NCBI RefSeq assembly: GCF_026626305.1
Contig: NZ_JAPNUE010000001.1
Location: forward strand, 868,001-932,000
Length of the DNA stretch: 64,000 bases
DNA from: Frigidibacter sp. RF13
GTDB lineage: Bacteria; Pseudomonadota; Alphaproteobacteria; Rhodobacterales; Rhodobacteraceae
Reading direction: 5' to 3'
Shown: positions 9,530-17,268 of the stretch, in pieces
How positions within the stretch are numbered: the stretch's first letter is position 1
Layout: the number at the start of each line of letters is the position of its first letter
Notes under the pieces: model-generated
The model's database searches: none
Told to the model about the DNA's origin: nothing
What the model saw: the letters and a program-made list of their open reading frames with translations, nothing else
Translations under genes and position numbers: made by a program

Positions 9530-9882
9530 TGGGTCTGTTCCAGCGCGGCGACGGTGGAGATCGGGTCGGTTATCGGTTCGAGCGACGGCATGTCTGTCGC
9601 CGGATAGCTGATCTGGGCAACATCGCCGAACTGCTCCGGCGCAAGCGGCAGAAGGCCGAGCCGTTCGAAATTCAGATCCGCCAGCGCGCGAAGCCGGTCG
9701 GGCCGGTTCAGATAGGCCCATTCGGCGTTCAGGACAGACAGGCTTTCCTTCAACTCGCCGATCTCGACCTGCAGGCTACGCACCTCGGCCAGTTCCGCCT
9801 GGGTCCGGTAGTTTTCGCGATAGGCCCAGAAGCCGAGCGCAATGAGCGAGATCGCGAAGAGCGTGAGGATGAAGCCGCGCAT
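9526..9882 (-). CDS. ftsL: FtsL, cell-division protein
   Basis: A 118-residue bitopic membrane protein of the divisome. One N-terminal hydrophobic segment (about residues 3-20) is followed by a leucine-rich, coiled-coil-prone stretch (about 28-60) and the NRPDRLRALA motif typical of alphaproteobacterial FtsL. The position between rsmH and ftsI, 3 bp after rsmH and overlapping ftsI by 4 bp, is as expected. Sequence conservation in this family is weak, so the call relies on topology and position together. Confidence 0.92.
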   Translation of the reverse strand: MRGFILTLFAISLIALGFWAYRENYRTQAELAEVRSLQVEIGELKESLSVLNAEWAYLNRPDRLRALADLNFERLGLLPLAPEQFGDVAQISYPATDMPSLEPITDPISTVAALEQTQ

Positions 9883-9885
9883 GGC

Positions 9886-10890
9886 TCAGCGTCCTTTCTT
9901 CTTTTGCGGCAGGCGCGGCAGCGCCAGGCTCGCTGCATCGGCCCGTCCGGCGGGCGCGTCAGTCCTTTGCCCTACGCGCAGCTTGGCCGAACGCGACCGG
10001 GGGTTCGCGGCCAGTTCGCTATCGTCAGGCCCAACAGCCTTGCGGGTGATCATCGTGAAGGCCGGGCGCGCCTCGGCGCGCGCGGGCGCATGGCGGCTGC
10101 CCTGCCCCTCGGCGCCCGAACGCATCTGGAAGAAGCGCTTCACCACGCGGTCTTCGAGCGAATGGAAGGTCACAACCGCGAGCCGCCCGCCGGGTTTCAG
10201 TGCCCGTTCGGCAGCGGCAAGGCCCTGTTCCAACTGGCCGAATTCATCGTTCACCGCAATACGAAGCGCCTGGAAGGTGCGGGTCGCCGGATGGCTTTGC
10301 CCGGGCTTTGGGCGCGGCAGGCAGCTTTCCACGACCTTCGCAAGCTGCAGGGTCGTGGTGAAGGGACGCGCCGCGACGATGGCGCGGGCGATGCGGCGCG
10401 AGGCACGCTCCTCGCCATAGTGGAAGAGAATATCGGCAAGTTCGGCCTCCGAGGCCTCGTTCACCAGGTCGCCGGCTGTCGGCCCGACATCGCCCATGCG
10501 CATATCCAGGGGGCCGTCCTTCTGGAAGGAAAAGCCACGCTCCGCCTCGTCGATCTGCATGGAAGAAACGCCAAGATCGAGGACGACGCCGTCAACGGGC
10601 TCGCCCGCCAACAGATCTAGATCGGAAAAGGTGCCTTCGGTCAGAGCCAGCCGGTCGCCGTAGCCCCCTGCCCAGTCTCGCGCCATGCGGAAAGTCAGGG
10701 GATCGCGGTCGATGGCTATGACCTTGCCCGCCCCCGCAGCCAGAAGGCCGCGGGTATAGCCGCCGGCCCCGAACGTGCCATCGACCCAGACCCCGGAAAC
10801 GGGTGAAACCGCTTCGAGAAGCGGCTTCAGAAGGACCGGAACATGGGGGGCATCTGGCGGGGTCTCAGGCCGTGGCAGCGGCATCTTCAT
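9886..10890 (-). CDS. rsmH: RsmH (MraW), 16S rRNA m4C1402 methyltransferase
   Basis: An S-adenosylmethionine-dependent methyltransferase acting on C1402 of 16S rRNA. The 334-residue protein begins with the family-typical [13 protein letters not shown], then the SAM-binding [13 protein letters not shown] and AIDRDP, then [16 protein letters not shown] and the C-terminal [13 protein letters not shown]. The ATG overlaps the mraZ stop by 4 bp (ATGA). Complete and normal. Confidence 0.97.
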   Translation of the reverse strand: MKMPLPRPETPPDAPHVPVLLKPLLEAVSPVSGVWVDGTFGAGGYTRGLLAAGAGKVIAIDRDPLTFRMARDWAGGYGDRLALTEGTFSDLDLLAGEPVDGVVLDLGVSSMQIDEAERGFSFQKDGPLDMRMGDVGPTAGDLVNEASEAELADILFHYGEERASRRIARAIVAARPFTTTLQLAKVVESCLPRPKPGQSHPATRTFQALRIAVNDEFGQLEQGLAAAERALKPGGRLAVVTFHSLEDRVVKRFFQMRSGAEGQGSRHAPARAEARPAFTMITRKAVGPDDSELAANPRSRSAKLRVGQRTDAPAGRADAASLALPRLPQKKKGR

Positions 10891-11390
10891 CCCCTCGTCC
10901 TCGGCGGCAGAAGGCTGCGCGGGTCGAAATCGTCAGGATATTGGTCGGCCAGCCGCCGCGAGCGGGCGCCCGCGCGCTCTTCATAGGTCTCGGGCTTCCA
11001 GATCTTGAAATAGTCGCCGGCCGAGATGAAGAAGGCCTCGGACGAAAGCCCGATCTTTTCGCGCAGCTTCTGCGGCAGGACGAGGCGGCCGTCGTCGTCG
11101 ATATTGGTTTCGATCGACTGGCCATACATGCGTTCTTCCAGCATCAGCCGTTCGGCCGAGCCGCGCTGCATGTCTTCGATCTGCTCGTCGATCTCATGGG
11201 TGGCGCGCATCGTATAGACTTCCAGCCAATCCTGCCGGGCGTCGCCGTAAACGATCACGATATTGGGGCGCAAGCCCTCGCGCCAATCAGGGTCAGAGGC
11301 TTCGATCACGCGGCGGAAGGGGGCGGGGATGGATACGCGACCCTTCGCGTCCACCTTGAACGTCTCCGACCCTCTGAACCTGCGTGCCAA
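10887..11390 (-). CDS. mraZ: MraZ, transcriptional regulator of the dcw cluster
   Basis: A 167-residue MraZ protein with two AbrB/SpoVT-like halves; each carries the repeated motif, seen as [13 protein letters not shown] near the N-terminus and [13 protein letters not shown] around residues 98-110. MraZ binds direct repeats in its own promoter and represses dcw genes. The first codon appears to be TTG (11388-11390), preceded about 9 nt upstream by AAAGGAG. The gene follows a long leader with an internal terminator and candidate MraZ boxes (separate entries). Confidence 0.95.
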   Translation of the reverse strand: MARRFRGSETFKVDAKGRVSIPAPFRRVIEASDPDWREGLRPNIVIVYGDARQDWLEVYTMRATHEIDEQIEDMQRGSAERLMLEERMYGQSIETNIDDDGRLVLPQKLREKIGLSSEAFFISAGDYFKIWKPETYEERAGARSRRLADQYPDDFDPRSLLPPRTRG

Positions 11391-11437
11391 CGGCCCGCGC
11401 TCCTTTACCTGTCCCTCTTGCCGGAGCGGGGCCCCGG

Positions 11438-11481
11438 AAAGACAACGGCGGATCGGGCTGCTGCCACTGCCCGATCCGCCG
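11438..11481 (-). terminator. Intrinsic terminator / attenuator in the mraZ leader
   Basis: The arms CGGCGGATCGGGC (11446-11458) and GCCCGATCCGCCG (11469-11481) pair perfectly over 13 bp around a 10-nt loop. On the minus strand the stem is followed by TTGTCTTT, a moderate T-tract. It sits between the leader start and mraZ, so transcripts must read through it to express the division genes. Confidence 0.7.
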
Positions 11482-11655
11482 CCCTCGTCCCATCTCTGGG
11501 TGTCCGGCTGGTGACCACCTGGGGGGATGTCTGCTCGTCACAGCGCCGGATCTCTTGGTTCGGTAAGGCGGGCGCCTGTATGAAACCTGACTTTTGCCGT
11601 TTGGGGTCTTGCCGCCCCGAAGTCTTGATCCCGTCCTACCGGTAAGAAAGGGATG
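11438..11655 (-). ncRNA. UpsM-like small RNA in the mraZ 5' leader
   Basis: The roughly 270 bp between the MraZ-box-like repeats and mraZ hold no supported gene. They include a perfect 13-bp stem with a 10-nt loop (11446-11481) followed, reading towards mraZ, by TTGTCTTT. This is the layout known from Rhodobacter sphaeroides, where the dcw operon begins with an extended leader from which the abundant ~200-nt sRNA UpsM is produced by premature termination and RNase E cleavage. The 5' end is estimated from the candidate promoter and is approximate. The assignment is by position and architecture, not by sequence alignment. Confidence 0.6.
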
Positions 11656-11693
11656 ACACGGGAATTTATGGGAATCAACAGGAATTTTTGGGC
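11650..11693 (-). promoter_or_regulatory. Candidate dcw promoter overlapped by MraZ-box-like repeats
   Basis: On the plus strand four pentamers recur with an exact 10-bp period: CGGGA (11659), TGGGA (11669), CAGGA (11679) and TGGGC (11689), with AT-rich spacers. MraZ is known to bind TGGGN repeats separated by 5 bp. Here the repeats read opposite to mraZ. A weak minus-strand promoter, TTGATT (11678-11673), 17 bp, CATCCC (11655-11650), overlaps them and would start transcription near 11643. The repeat periodicity is directly visible; the promoter choice is tentative. Confidence 0.5.
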
Positions 11694-11997
11694 CTCTCGC
11701 AGGAAAATCGACAATGGCGGGAGCTGGCCATGAGGAAATCGGAGGAAAAACTTGCCCGGAAGGACGACATGTCGGCCGCAGCCAGCAAGTGGGCACCATA
11801 TATAGATAGATCCAGCCGAAGCGGGTCATTCCCATACGGGACCGCGGGCCTCGAGAATTTCAGCCCCACGCAGGCGTTGCCATGGCCTCAAACAACGAGA
11901 GTCCCGCAGAAATCCCTGATTCAGCGGGCGATCTCGTCACGAATGATTCGAAGCAGCTACACGGAACGCACACTGATCCCATGAATTCCCGTGGGAA
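11694..11997. other. Non-coding stretch upstream of the dcw leader
   Basis: Between the candidate dcw promoter and the palindromic element no gene can be supported: the small open frames have no credible start or homology. It contains ATATATAGATAGATC near 11811 and an imperfect dyad TTCCCGTGGGAA at 11985-11996. No clear promoter or RNA gene was recognised. Confidence 0.4.
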
Positions 11998-12062
11998 CCT
12001 CCTCGCGCGCTTCGCGTCTCGTCGGGCGCGCCCGAGGAGCGCACGGAGTGCGACGACGAGGC
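11998..12062 (-). repeat. Intergenic palindromic (REP-like) element, copy 2
   Basis: Downstream of mrp, reading on the minus strand, the order is CTCGTCG, an inner hairpin CGCAC-tcc-GTGCG, the spacer TCCTCG, a GC-rich block containing the palindrome TCGGGCGCGCCCGA, CGACGAG, then CGAAG. The same order of blocks occurs after purK (1221-1287), where the inner hairpin has GCCC/GGGC instead of GCAC/GTGC. Both sit immediately after a stop codon, which suits a dispersed element with a terminator or mRNA-end function. Confidence 0.5.
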
Positions 12063-12081
12063 CCTGCCCAACCTGACCCGA

Positions 12082-13146
12082 TCAGGCCATGCCGCCCGCA
12101 ATCAGCCGGTGGGCGATCCGCGCATAAGCCTCGGCGACCACACCCTCGCCCGCCGCAATCGGCGTACCCGCATCGCCGGCGAGGCGGACGTCCAGCGACA
12201 GGGGAATCTCGCCCAGAAACGGCACATCGAGCGTCTCGGCCTCTGCCGCCACGCCGCCGTGGCCAAAGATATGTGCCTCGTGCCCGCAATTCGGGCAGAC
12301 ATAGGACGACATGTTCTCGATCAGGCCCAGAATAGGCGTCTTCAGCTTGCCGAACATGTCGATCGCGCGCCGCGCATCCAGAAGCGCCACATCCTGCGGT
12401 GTCGAGACGATGATCGCGCCCGTCACATGGGTCTTCTGGCAGAGCGTCAGTTGCACATCACCGGTGCCGGGCGGCAGATCGACGATCAGCACGTCGAGAT
12501 CGCCCCAGGCCACTTGGTTCAACAGCTGCTGCATCGCCCCCATCAGCATCGGCCCGCGCCAGACCACCGCCTCGTTTTCCTTCAGCATCAGCCCGATCGA
12601 CATCATCGTCACGCCATGGGCCTGCAAGGGCTCAATCGTCTTTCCGTCCGGCGAGGCCGGGCGCTTCGACACCCCCATCATCCGAGGCTGCGACGGGCCG
12701 TAGATATCGGCGTCGAGAAGCCCCACGCGCCTGCCCTGCCGCGCGAGTGCGACCGCGAGGTTCGAGGAGACAGTCGATTTACCGACCCCACCCTTGCCGG
12801 AGCCGATGGCAAGAATGCGCGCCACGCCTGGCACATGCTGGGGACCGGCCTGCGGCGTCGGGTGGCCGCCGATCTTCAGCGATGGAGGCGGCGCCTTGGC
12901 CGCCGGACCATGGGCGGTCAGAAGCGCGGAGGCCCGCGCGAAGCCCAGCGCGACGACTGCCGCCTCGGCCGCCTGACGGACCGGTTCCATCTGCCGCGCG
13001 AGATCCGGCGTCGGCGCCTCGATCACGAAGCTCGCCCTGTCACCCTCCACGGTCAGCGCCCGGATCATGTCGCGCGACACGAGATCGCCGCCGTCGGGCA
13101 GCGTGATACGCGAGAGGGCGGTGAGGATCTGAGCGCGGTCGGGCAT
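12082..13146 (-). CDS. mrp: Mrp/ApbC-type iron-sulfur carrier ATPase
   Basis: A ParA-like P-loop ATPase thought to carry and deliver Fe-S clusters. An N-terminal ~90-residue MIP18/DUF59-like domain is followed by the deviant Walker [16 protein letters not shown], and the carrier CxxC occurs as [13 protein letters not shown] near the C-terminus. The start at 13146 (MPDRAQIL) gives the usual N-terminus; an ATG four codons upstream at 13158 is possible. It is monocistronic as far as can be seen. Confidence 0.93.
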   Translation of the reverse strand: MPDRAQILTALSRITLPDGGDLVSRDMIRALTVEGDRASFVIEAPTPDLARQMEPVRQAAEAAVVALGFARASALLTAHGPAAKAPPPSLKIGGHPTPQAGPQHVPGVARILAIGSGKGGVGKSTVSSNLAVALARQGRRVGLLDADIYGPSQPRMMGVSKRPASPDGKTIEPLQAHGVTMMSIGLMLKENEAVVWRGPMLMGAMQQLLNQVAWGDLDVLIVDLPPGTGDVQLTLCQKTHVTGAIIVSTPQDVALLDARRAIDMFGKLKTPILGLIENMSSYVCPNCGHEAHIFGHGGVAAEAETLDVPFLGEIPLSLDVRLAGDAGTPIAAGEGVVAEAYARIAHRLIAGGMA

Positions 13147-13418
13147 GAGAGGAACCATCCTGTGTTATGCGCCGCACACTTGGCTTCAACCCGCGCGCCT
13201 CGGCAAGGGGGAAATGGTCGCACCCCGGCGAGGATACGGATTTGCCTCACTAAACCGTTACATTTCTGTTTCCGCGGCGTCAAAATAGGTCAGCAGGCGG
13301 TATGCATTTTCTGCATGGCAGCATTGATCTTTTCCCGGATTGTGCAGGTGCAGCATGAGGCGCATGTTTACGCCAACAGCACGGCACTGAACGTGCAACG
13401 AATTAGATGAGGCACCAA

Positions 13419-13628
13419 ATGAACACGACCATTCTTCGCGGCAACGCCACGCTCCTCGACCGGATTTCGGCCTTGATCGCTGGCCTGAACGAAAGCCGCC
13501 GTCGCTATGGCATCTACCGCCAGACGCTGCGCGAGCTTGACGGCCTGAACGATCGCGAGCTGAACGACCTCGGCCTGCACCGTTCGGAAATCGAGCGCGT
13601 CGCGATCGAAGCCGCCTACGGCAAGTAA
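13419..13628 (+). CDS. DUF1127 small protein (CcaF1-like)
   Basis: A 69-residue protein whose C-terminal half (RETLxELDGLNDRELNDLGLHRSEIERVA pattern, residues about 35-63) is the arginine-rich DUF1127 domain. In Rhodobacter sphaeroides the DUF1127 protein CcaF1 is an RNA-binding protein co-transcribed with, and affecting processing of, the downstream CcsR small RNAs. The same arrangement is present here: seven hairpins begin 8 bp after the stop codon. The ATG at 13419 has GAGG 8 nt upstream. The 270 bp between mrp and this gene hold no other gene and no convincing sigma-70 promoter; the R. sphaeroides locus uses RpoH-type sigma factors. Confidence 0.88.
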   Translation: MNTTILRGNATLLDRISALIAGLNESRRRYGIYRQTLRELDGLNDRELNDLGLHRSEIERVAIEAAYGK

Positions 13629-13635
13629 TCTGATT

Positions 13636-13697
13636 TCCGGCCCAATCTCCTCCCCCTCGGGCCGGATCTGGCGGTGACCTCCCTCCCTGTCACCGCC
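13636..13697 (+). ncRNA. CcsR/cuckoo-like small RNA, copy 1
   Basis: Two stem-loops in tandem: an 8-bp stem TCCGGCCC/GGGCCGGA (13636-13666) with loop CTCCTCCCC, and a 9-bp stem GGCGGTGAC/GTCACCGCC (13670-13697) with loop CTCCCTCCCT. Both loops carry versions of the CCUCCUCCC motif that defines the CcsR (cuckoo) RNA family of Rhodobacteraceae; the motif can pair with G-rich Shine-Dalgarno sequences. Confidence 0.72.
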
Positions 13698-13728
13698 TCC
13701 CTCTTCGGGGCGCAAGCCTCAAACGAAC

Positions 13729-13807
13729 CGCCGCCGACCCTCCTCCTCCCTCGGGTCCGCGGCGCATAAGGACGGCGCCCCCTCCTCCTCCCTGGGGCGC
13801 CGCCCTT
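13729..13807 (+). ncRNA. CcsR/cuckoo-like small RNA, copy 2
   Basis: Two stem-loops. The first (13729-13764) pairs 6+5 bp across a single C-C mismatch around the loop TCCTCCTCCCTC. The second (13768-13807) has a 14-position stem with one mismatch (AAGGACGGCGCCCC against GGGGCGCCGCCCTT) around CTCCTCCTCCCT. Both loops contain an exact CCTCCTCCC. It is separated from copy 1 by about 31 nt. Confidence 0.75.
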
Positions 13808-13841
13808 ACTCCAAAGGAACCCGTCCGGGTTCCCTGAGATC

Positions 13842-13912
13842 GCCGGCTCCCTCCTCCCTGCCGGCTGATCCCCGCGGCGATGGCTGTTCCTCCTCCCCTA
13901 GCCATCGCCGCG
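13842..13912 (+). ncRNA. CcsR/cuckoo-like small RNA, copy 3
   Basis: Two stem-loops: GCCGGC/GCCGGC (13842-13865), extendable by GATC/GATC across a one-base bulge, around TCCCTCCTCCCT; and a perfect 13-bp stem (13873-13912) around GTTCCTCCTCCCCT. Both loops contain CCTCCTCCC. A further hairpin without the motif (GGAACCC-gtcc-GGGTTCC, 13816-13833) lies between copies 2 and 3. Confidence 0.75.
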
Positions 13913-13925
13913 CATTTCCTTCTCA
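13873..13925 (+). terminator. Probable terminator of the DUF1127-CcsR transcript
   Basis: The last stem of the array is the longest (13 bp, perfect) and is followed by CATTTCCTTCTC, a pyrimidine-rich but imperfect T-tract. It is the final structured element before the convergent helicase gene, so it may double as the transcript end. Confidence 0.5.
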
Positions 13926-14005
13926 GAGCAGGCAAAGAAAATCGCGCGGCTGACGCCGAGTGCTGATTTGAATTGCTGAAATGGGCCGGGCCGACCCCGC
14001 AGCGG

Positions 14006-16426
14006 TCAGAACGGAATGTCGTCGACCTGGTCGGCGGCGATCACAAAGCTCGCCACCACATGTTTCACGCCCGCCTTGTCGAAGGCGATCTCGAGCTTGT
14101 CGCCCTCGGTCCCTTCCACTGTGCCATAGCCGAACTTCTTGTGGAACACCCGGTCGCCCTCGGCGAAGGCGGAAACCGCGTCCAGATCGATGATCTGGTT
14201 GCGCGCCTCGCGCGGCTGCGAAAGCGAGCGCACTTGCGAACGTTCCTGCAGGCGCCGCCAGCCCGGCGAATTGTAGACATCGGCCTTGGTCGCGCGCTCT
14301 TCCATCCCGCCCATGCGGGGCGCGGCGGCGCCGAAACCGCCACCGTAGAGACCGGGCGGCGTCAGCACATCGACATGCTTGGCAGGCAATTCATCAATGA
14401 AGCGCGAGGGCAATTGCGATTGCCACTGGCCATAGACCCTACGGTTGCCCGCGAAGGAGATGGTGCAAAGCTCCTCGGCCCGCGTGATGCCGACATAGGC
14501 GAGGCGCCGCTCCTCCTCGAGTCCCTTCAATCCGCTTTCATCCATCGAGCGCTGTGAGGGGAAGAGCCCGTCCTCCCAGCCCGGCAGGAACACCACCGGG
14601 AACTCCAGCCCCTTGGCCGCGTGCAGGGTCATGATCGTGACCTTCTCCTCGGCATCCTGGCTGTCATTGTCCATGATCAGCGCCACGTGTTCGAGGAAGC
14701 CCTGCAAACTGTCGAACTGCTCGAGCGCCTTCACCAGTTCCTTGAGGTTGTCGAGCCGCCCCGGCGCCTCGGGCGTCTTGTCACTCTGCCACATCTCGGT
14801 GTAGCCGGATTCTTCAAGGATCACCTCGGCGAGCGCGATATGGTCATAGCCGGGCCGCGTGGTCACCCGGTGCCAGCGGTCTACCGCCTCGACGAACATC
14901 CTCAGCTGCCCGCCACCCTTGCCGGGCATCCGCCCCGCCGCTACCAGATACCGCGCGCCTTCCAGAAGCCCCGCCCCATCCTCACGTGCCTGCATCTGGA
15001 TGGTCTGCACCGCCTTGTCACCAAGGCCGCGCTTGGGGACATTCACCACCCGTTCGAAGGCAAGATCGTCAGAAGGCGAGCATGCCAGCCGGAAATAGGC
15101 CATCGCGTCGCGTATTTCCTGCCGCTCATAAAACCGCGGGCCACCGATGACGCGATAGGGCAGACCAATGGTCAGGAACCGGTCCTCGAAGGCGCGCATC
15201 TGATGGGAAGCGCGAACGAGGATGGCCTGATCGTTCAGGCTGACCGGGTCAAGATGGCGGGTGCCACGCTGCAGCGCCTCGACCTCCTCGCCGATCCAGC
15301 GCGCTTCCTCCTCGCCGTCCCAATGGCCGATCAGCCGGACCTTCTCGCCACCCTCGGCATCGGTCCACAGCGTCTTGCCCAAGCGGCCGGCATTGGCGGC
15401 GATAAGGCCTGAGGCGGCGGCGAGAATATGTTCGGTCGAGCGGTAGTTCTGTTCCAGCCGGATGACCGTCGCGCCGGGAAAATCCTTCTCGAAGCGCAGG
15501 ATGTTGCCGACCTCGGCCCCGCGCCAGCCGTAGATCGACTGGTCGTCGTCGCCGACACAGCAGATGTTCTTGTGCTTGGCCGCCAGAAGCCGCAGCCAGA
15601 GATACTGGGCGACGTTGGTGTCCTGATATTCGTCGACGAGGATGTAGCGGAACCAGCGCTGATATTGTTCCAGAACGTCCGGGTGCGCCTGAAAGATCGT
15701 CACGCAATGGAGCAGCAGATCGCCGAAATCGCAGGCGTTGAGGGTCTTCAACCGCTCCTGATATTGTGCGTAAACTCCGCATACGGTCCGCTTTTGGCCC
15801 AAACGACCATCACTTGTCGATGAGTTGCTGCCCGGATTTCGCCAAACCTCTTTGTCCTCGCTGGCGGGAACATTTTCGGGCCGCCACGCTCTATTTTTAT
15901 AGTAGTCTATGTGGGCTGCGAACCAGCGCGCCGTCCAGCGTTTTTCATCTATCCCCTCGGCCGCGATGACCTGCTTCAGCAGCCTGATCTGATCGTCGGT
16001 GTCGAGGATGGTGAAGCTCGACTTCAAGCCGACCAGTTCGGCATGCCGCCGCAGAAGCTTGACCGAGACCGAATGGAAAGTGCCCATCCAGGGCAGGCCT
16101 TCGACGGGCTGGGACAAGAGGCGACCGACCCGCTCCTTCATCTCGCGCGCAGCCTTGTTGGTGAAGGTCACCGCAAGGATCTCATTCGGCCGCGCCTTTC
16201 CCGTCGCCAGAAGATGCGCGATCCGCGCGGTCAGCGCCCGTGTCTTGCCAGTGCCCGCACCGGCAAGCATCAGGACCGGCCCTTCCAAAGCCTCGACCGC
16301 CTGCCGCTGCGGCGCATTCAGCCCGTCGAGGTAAGGCGCCCCCTGACCCACGGCACGCGCGGCCAGCGCCCGCTGCGACAGCGGAACGGCGGCCTCAAAG
16401 GTCTCGTTCTCATCCCAAGTGCTCAT
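14006..16426 (-). CDS. UvrD/PcrA-family ATP-dependent DNA helicase
   Basis: A superfamily 1A DNA helicase of 806 residues, probably the UvrD/PcrA orthologue acting in nucleotide-excision and mismatch repair. Visible motifs: LNAPQRQAVEA, Walker A AGAGTGKT, VTFTNKAAREMKERV, DEYQDTN, GDDDQSIYGWRGA, QNYRST, TLHAAKGLEFPVVFLPG and EERRLAYVGITRA. The C-terminus has the Tudor-like segment GDRVFHKKFGYGTVEG. Residues about 185-220 carry a serine-rich stretch longer than usual and encoded by less GC-rich DNA. The ATG at 16426 was preferred to an upstream GTG. An alphaproteobacterial LexA box lies 43 bp upstream, so SOS induction is likely. Confidence 0.93.
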   Translation of the reverse strand: MSTWDENETFEAAVPLSQRALAARAVGQGAPYLDGLNAPQRQAVEALEGPVLMLAGAGTGKTRALTARIAHLLATGKARPNEILAVTFTNKAAREMKERVGRLLSQPVEGLPWMGTFHSVSVKLLRRHAELVGLKSSFTILDTDDQIRLLKQVIAAEGIDEKRWTARWFAAHIDYYKNRAWRPENVPASEDKEVWRNPGSNSSTSDGRLGQKRTVCGVYAQYQERLKTLNACDFGDLLLHCVTIFQAHPDVLEQYQRWFRYILVDEYQDTNVAQYLWLRLLAAKHKNICCVGDDDQSIYGWRGAEVGNILRFEKDFPGATVIRLEQNYRSTEHILAAASGLIAANAGRLGKTLWTDAEGGEKVRLIGHWDGEEEARWIGEEVEALQRGTRHLDPVSLNDQAILVRASHQMRAFEDRFLTIGLPYRVIGGPRFYERQEIRDAMAYFRLACSPSDDLAFERVVNVPKRGLGDKAVQTIQMQAREDGAGLLEGARYLVAAGRMPGKGGGQLRMFVEAVDRWHRVTTRPGYDHIALAEVILEESGYTEMWQSDKTPEAPGRLDNLKELVKALEQFDSLQGFLEHVALIMDNDSQDAEEKVTIMTLHAAKGLEFPVVFLPGWEDGLFPSQRSMDESGLKGLEEERRLAYVGITRAEELCTISFAGNRRVYGQWQSQLPSRFIDELPAKHVDVLTPPGLYGGGFGAAAPRMGGMEERATKADVYNSPGWRRLQERSQVRSLSQPREARNQIIDLDAVSAFAEGDRVFHKKFGYGTVEGTEGDKLEIAFDKAGVKHVVASFVIAADQVDDIPF

Positions 16427-16468
16427 GCCCGACAGGATAGAGCGTGTCGCCGCCACAGGAAAGGGTTT

Positions 16469-16483
16469 GTTCGATGAATGTTC
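16469..16483. promoter_or_regulatory. LexA (SOS) box, GTTC-N7-GTTC
   Basis: GTTC at 16469-16472 and GTTC at 16480-16483 are separated by exactly seven bases. This direct repeat is the LexA site of Alphaproteobacteria. It sits between the helicase gene (minus strand, start 16426) and the divergent exported-protein gene (start 16569), and fits SOS control of the helicase. Confidence 0.75.
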
Positions 16484-16568
16484 CAGCCAATCACGTCAGA
16501 ATGTGGCCGCGCGCGGGGCGACAGGCGTCACGGATGCCTATAGACTGCAGGGCAAGAGGAGTTCAGAA

Positions 16569-17120
16569 ATGCCACGCCGATCATTGTCGTTCGTATTCAC
16601 GCTGATCCTTCAGACAGTCTGGGCTGCGCATGCAAGCGCGCATGAATTCAACCTTCTGTTGCTGGCCCCCGAAGCGGCAACGCAAGCCGAGCTGGACAGT
16701 ATGCGAGCGGCTTTCCTGATCGCCTCGCACGAGCGAGACGACCATCCCGACGAGACATCGGAGGGGCATCTGGGCGGGCTGGACGTGCAGCTGACCTTGG
16801 CACGGGTGGACGAGGCGGCTTCCGCCGACGCGACAGACTTCGTGGTGGCGCCCTTTGCCGCTCCGGGCGATCCGAGGGTCCTTGTACGGGCGGCGGTGAG
16901 CGATGCCGTCATTGTGGATGCGACTGCGATTGCCCAAGTCGAGCCGGAAGAACGGCGCGATCTGGCGCCCTTCGCGGACCGGTTTCAGACCGAGACGGGG
17001 CGCACGCCCGATGACGTGGCGCTTGGGGCTTATCGGGCGGCGCGCGTTGTCGATCTCATTGTGCGGCGCTTTGGTTCGGTCGATGATCGCGACGCCTTGC
17101 GCCGGGCCCTCGGACCCTGA
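16569..17120 (+). CDS. Exported protein of unknown function
   Basis: A 183-residue protein that I do not recognise. The N-terminus (MPRRSL, then a hydrophobic stretch ending in HASAHE) is a typical Sec signal peptide with cleavage expected after the second Ala-Ser-Ala, so the mature protein is periplasmic. The rest is acidic and alanine-rich without cysteines or transmembrane segments. It resembles the small periplasmic-binding-protein-like domains that accompany ABC systems only loosely. AGGAG lies 7 nt before the ATG. It is divergent from the SOS-controlled helicase and shares its control region. Confidence 0.7.
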   Translation: MPRRSLSFVFTLILQTVWAAHASAHEFNLLLLAPEAATQAELDSMRAAFLIASHERDDHPDETSEGHLGGLDVQLTLARVDEAASADATDFVVAPFAAPGDPRVLVRAAVSDAVIVDATAIAQVEPEERRDLAPFADRFQTETGRTPDDVALGAYRAARVVDLIVRRFGSVDDRDALRRALGP

Positions 17121-17268
17121 CTTACCGAACCGCTGTCGGCCACGCCGCTTTCGCACCCAAAGTGCCGGTTTCGTGCCTGCGTTTTGCCGGGGCCCGCCTA
17201 GTCTCGCATCGCCACTTGCGCTGCGCTGCAGCATGCCTAAAGTGCGCGCCGCGACCAGGGAGGGACCG

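Noticed and set aside
11391..11700. RNase P RNA gene (rnpB), which in some alphaproteobacteria lies near mraZ
   Set aside because: The conserved RNase P core segments (GAGGAAAGTCC-like start, ACAGAA near the 3' end) are absent; the UpsM leader interpretation fits better.
11293..11835. A 180-codon minus-strand frame covering the mraZ leader
   Set aside because: It overlaps mraZ in another phase, contains the terminator stem and repeats, and its product has no family features.
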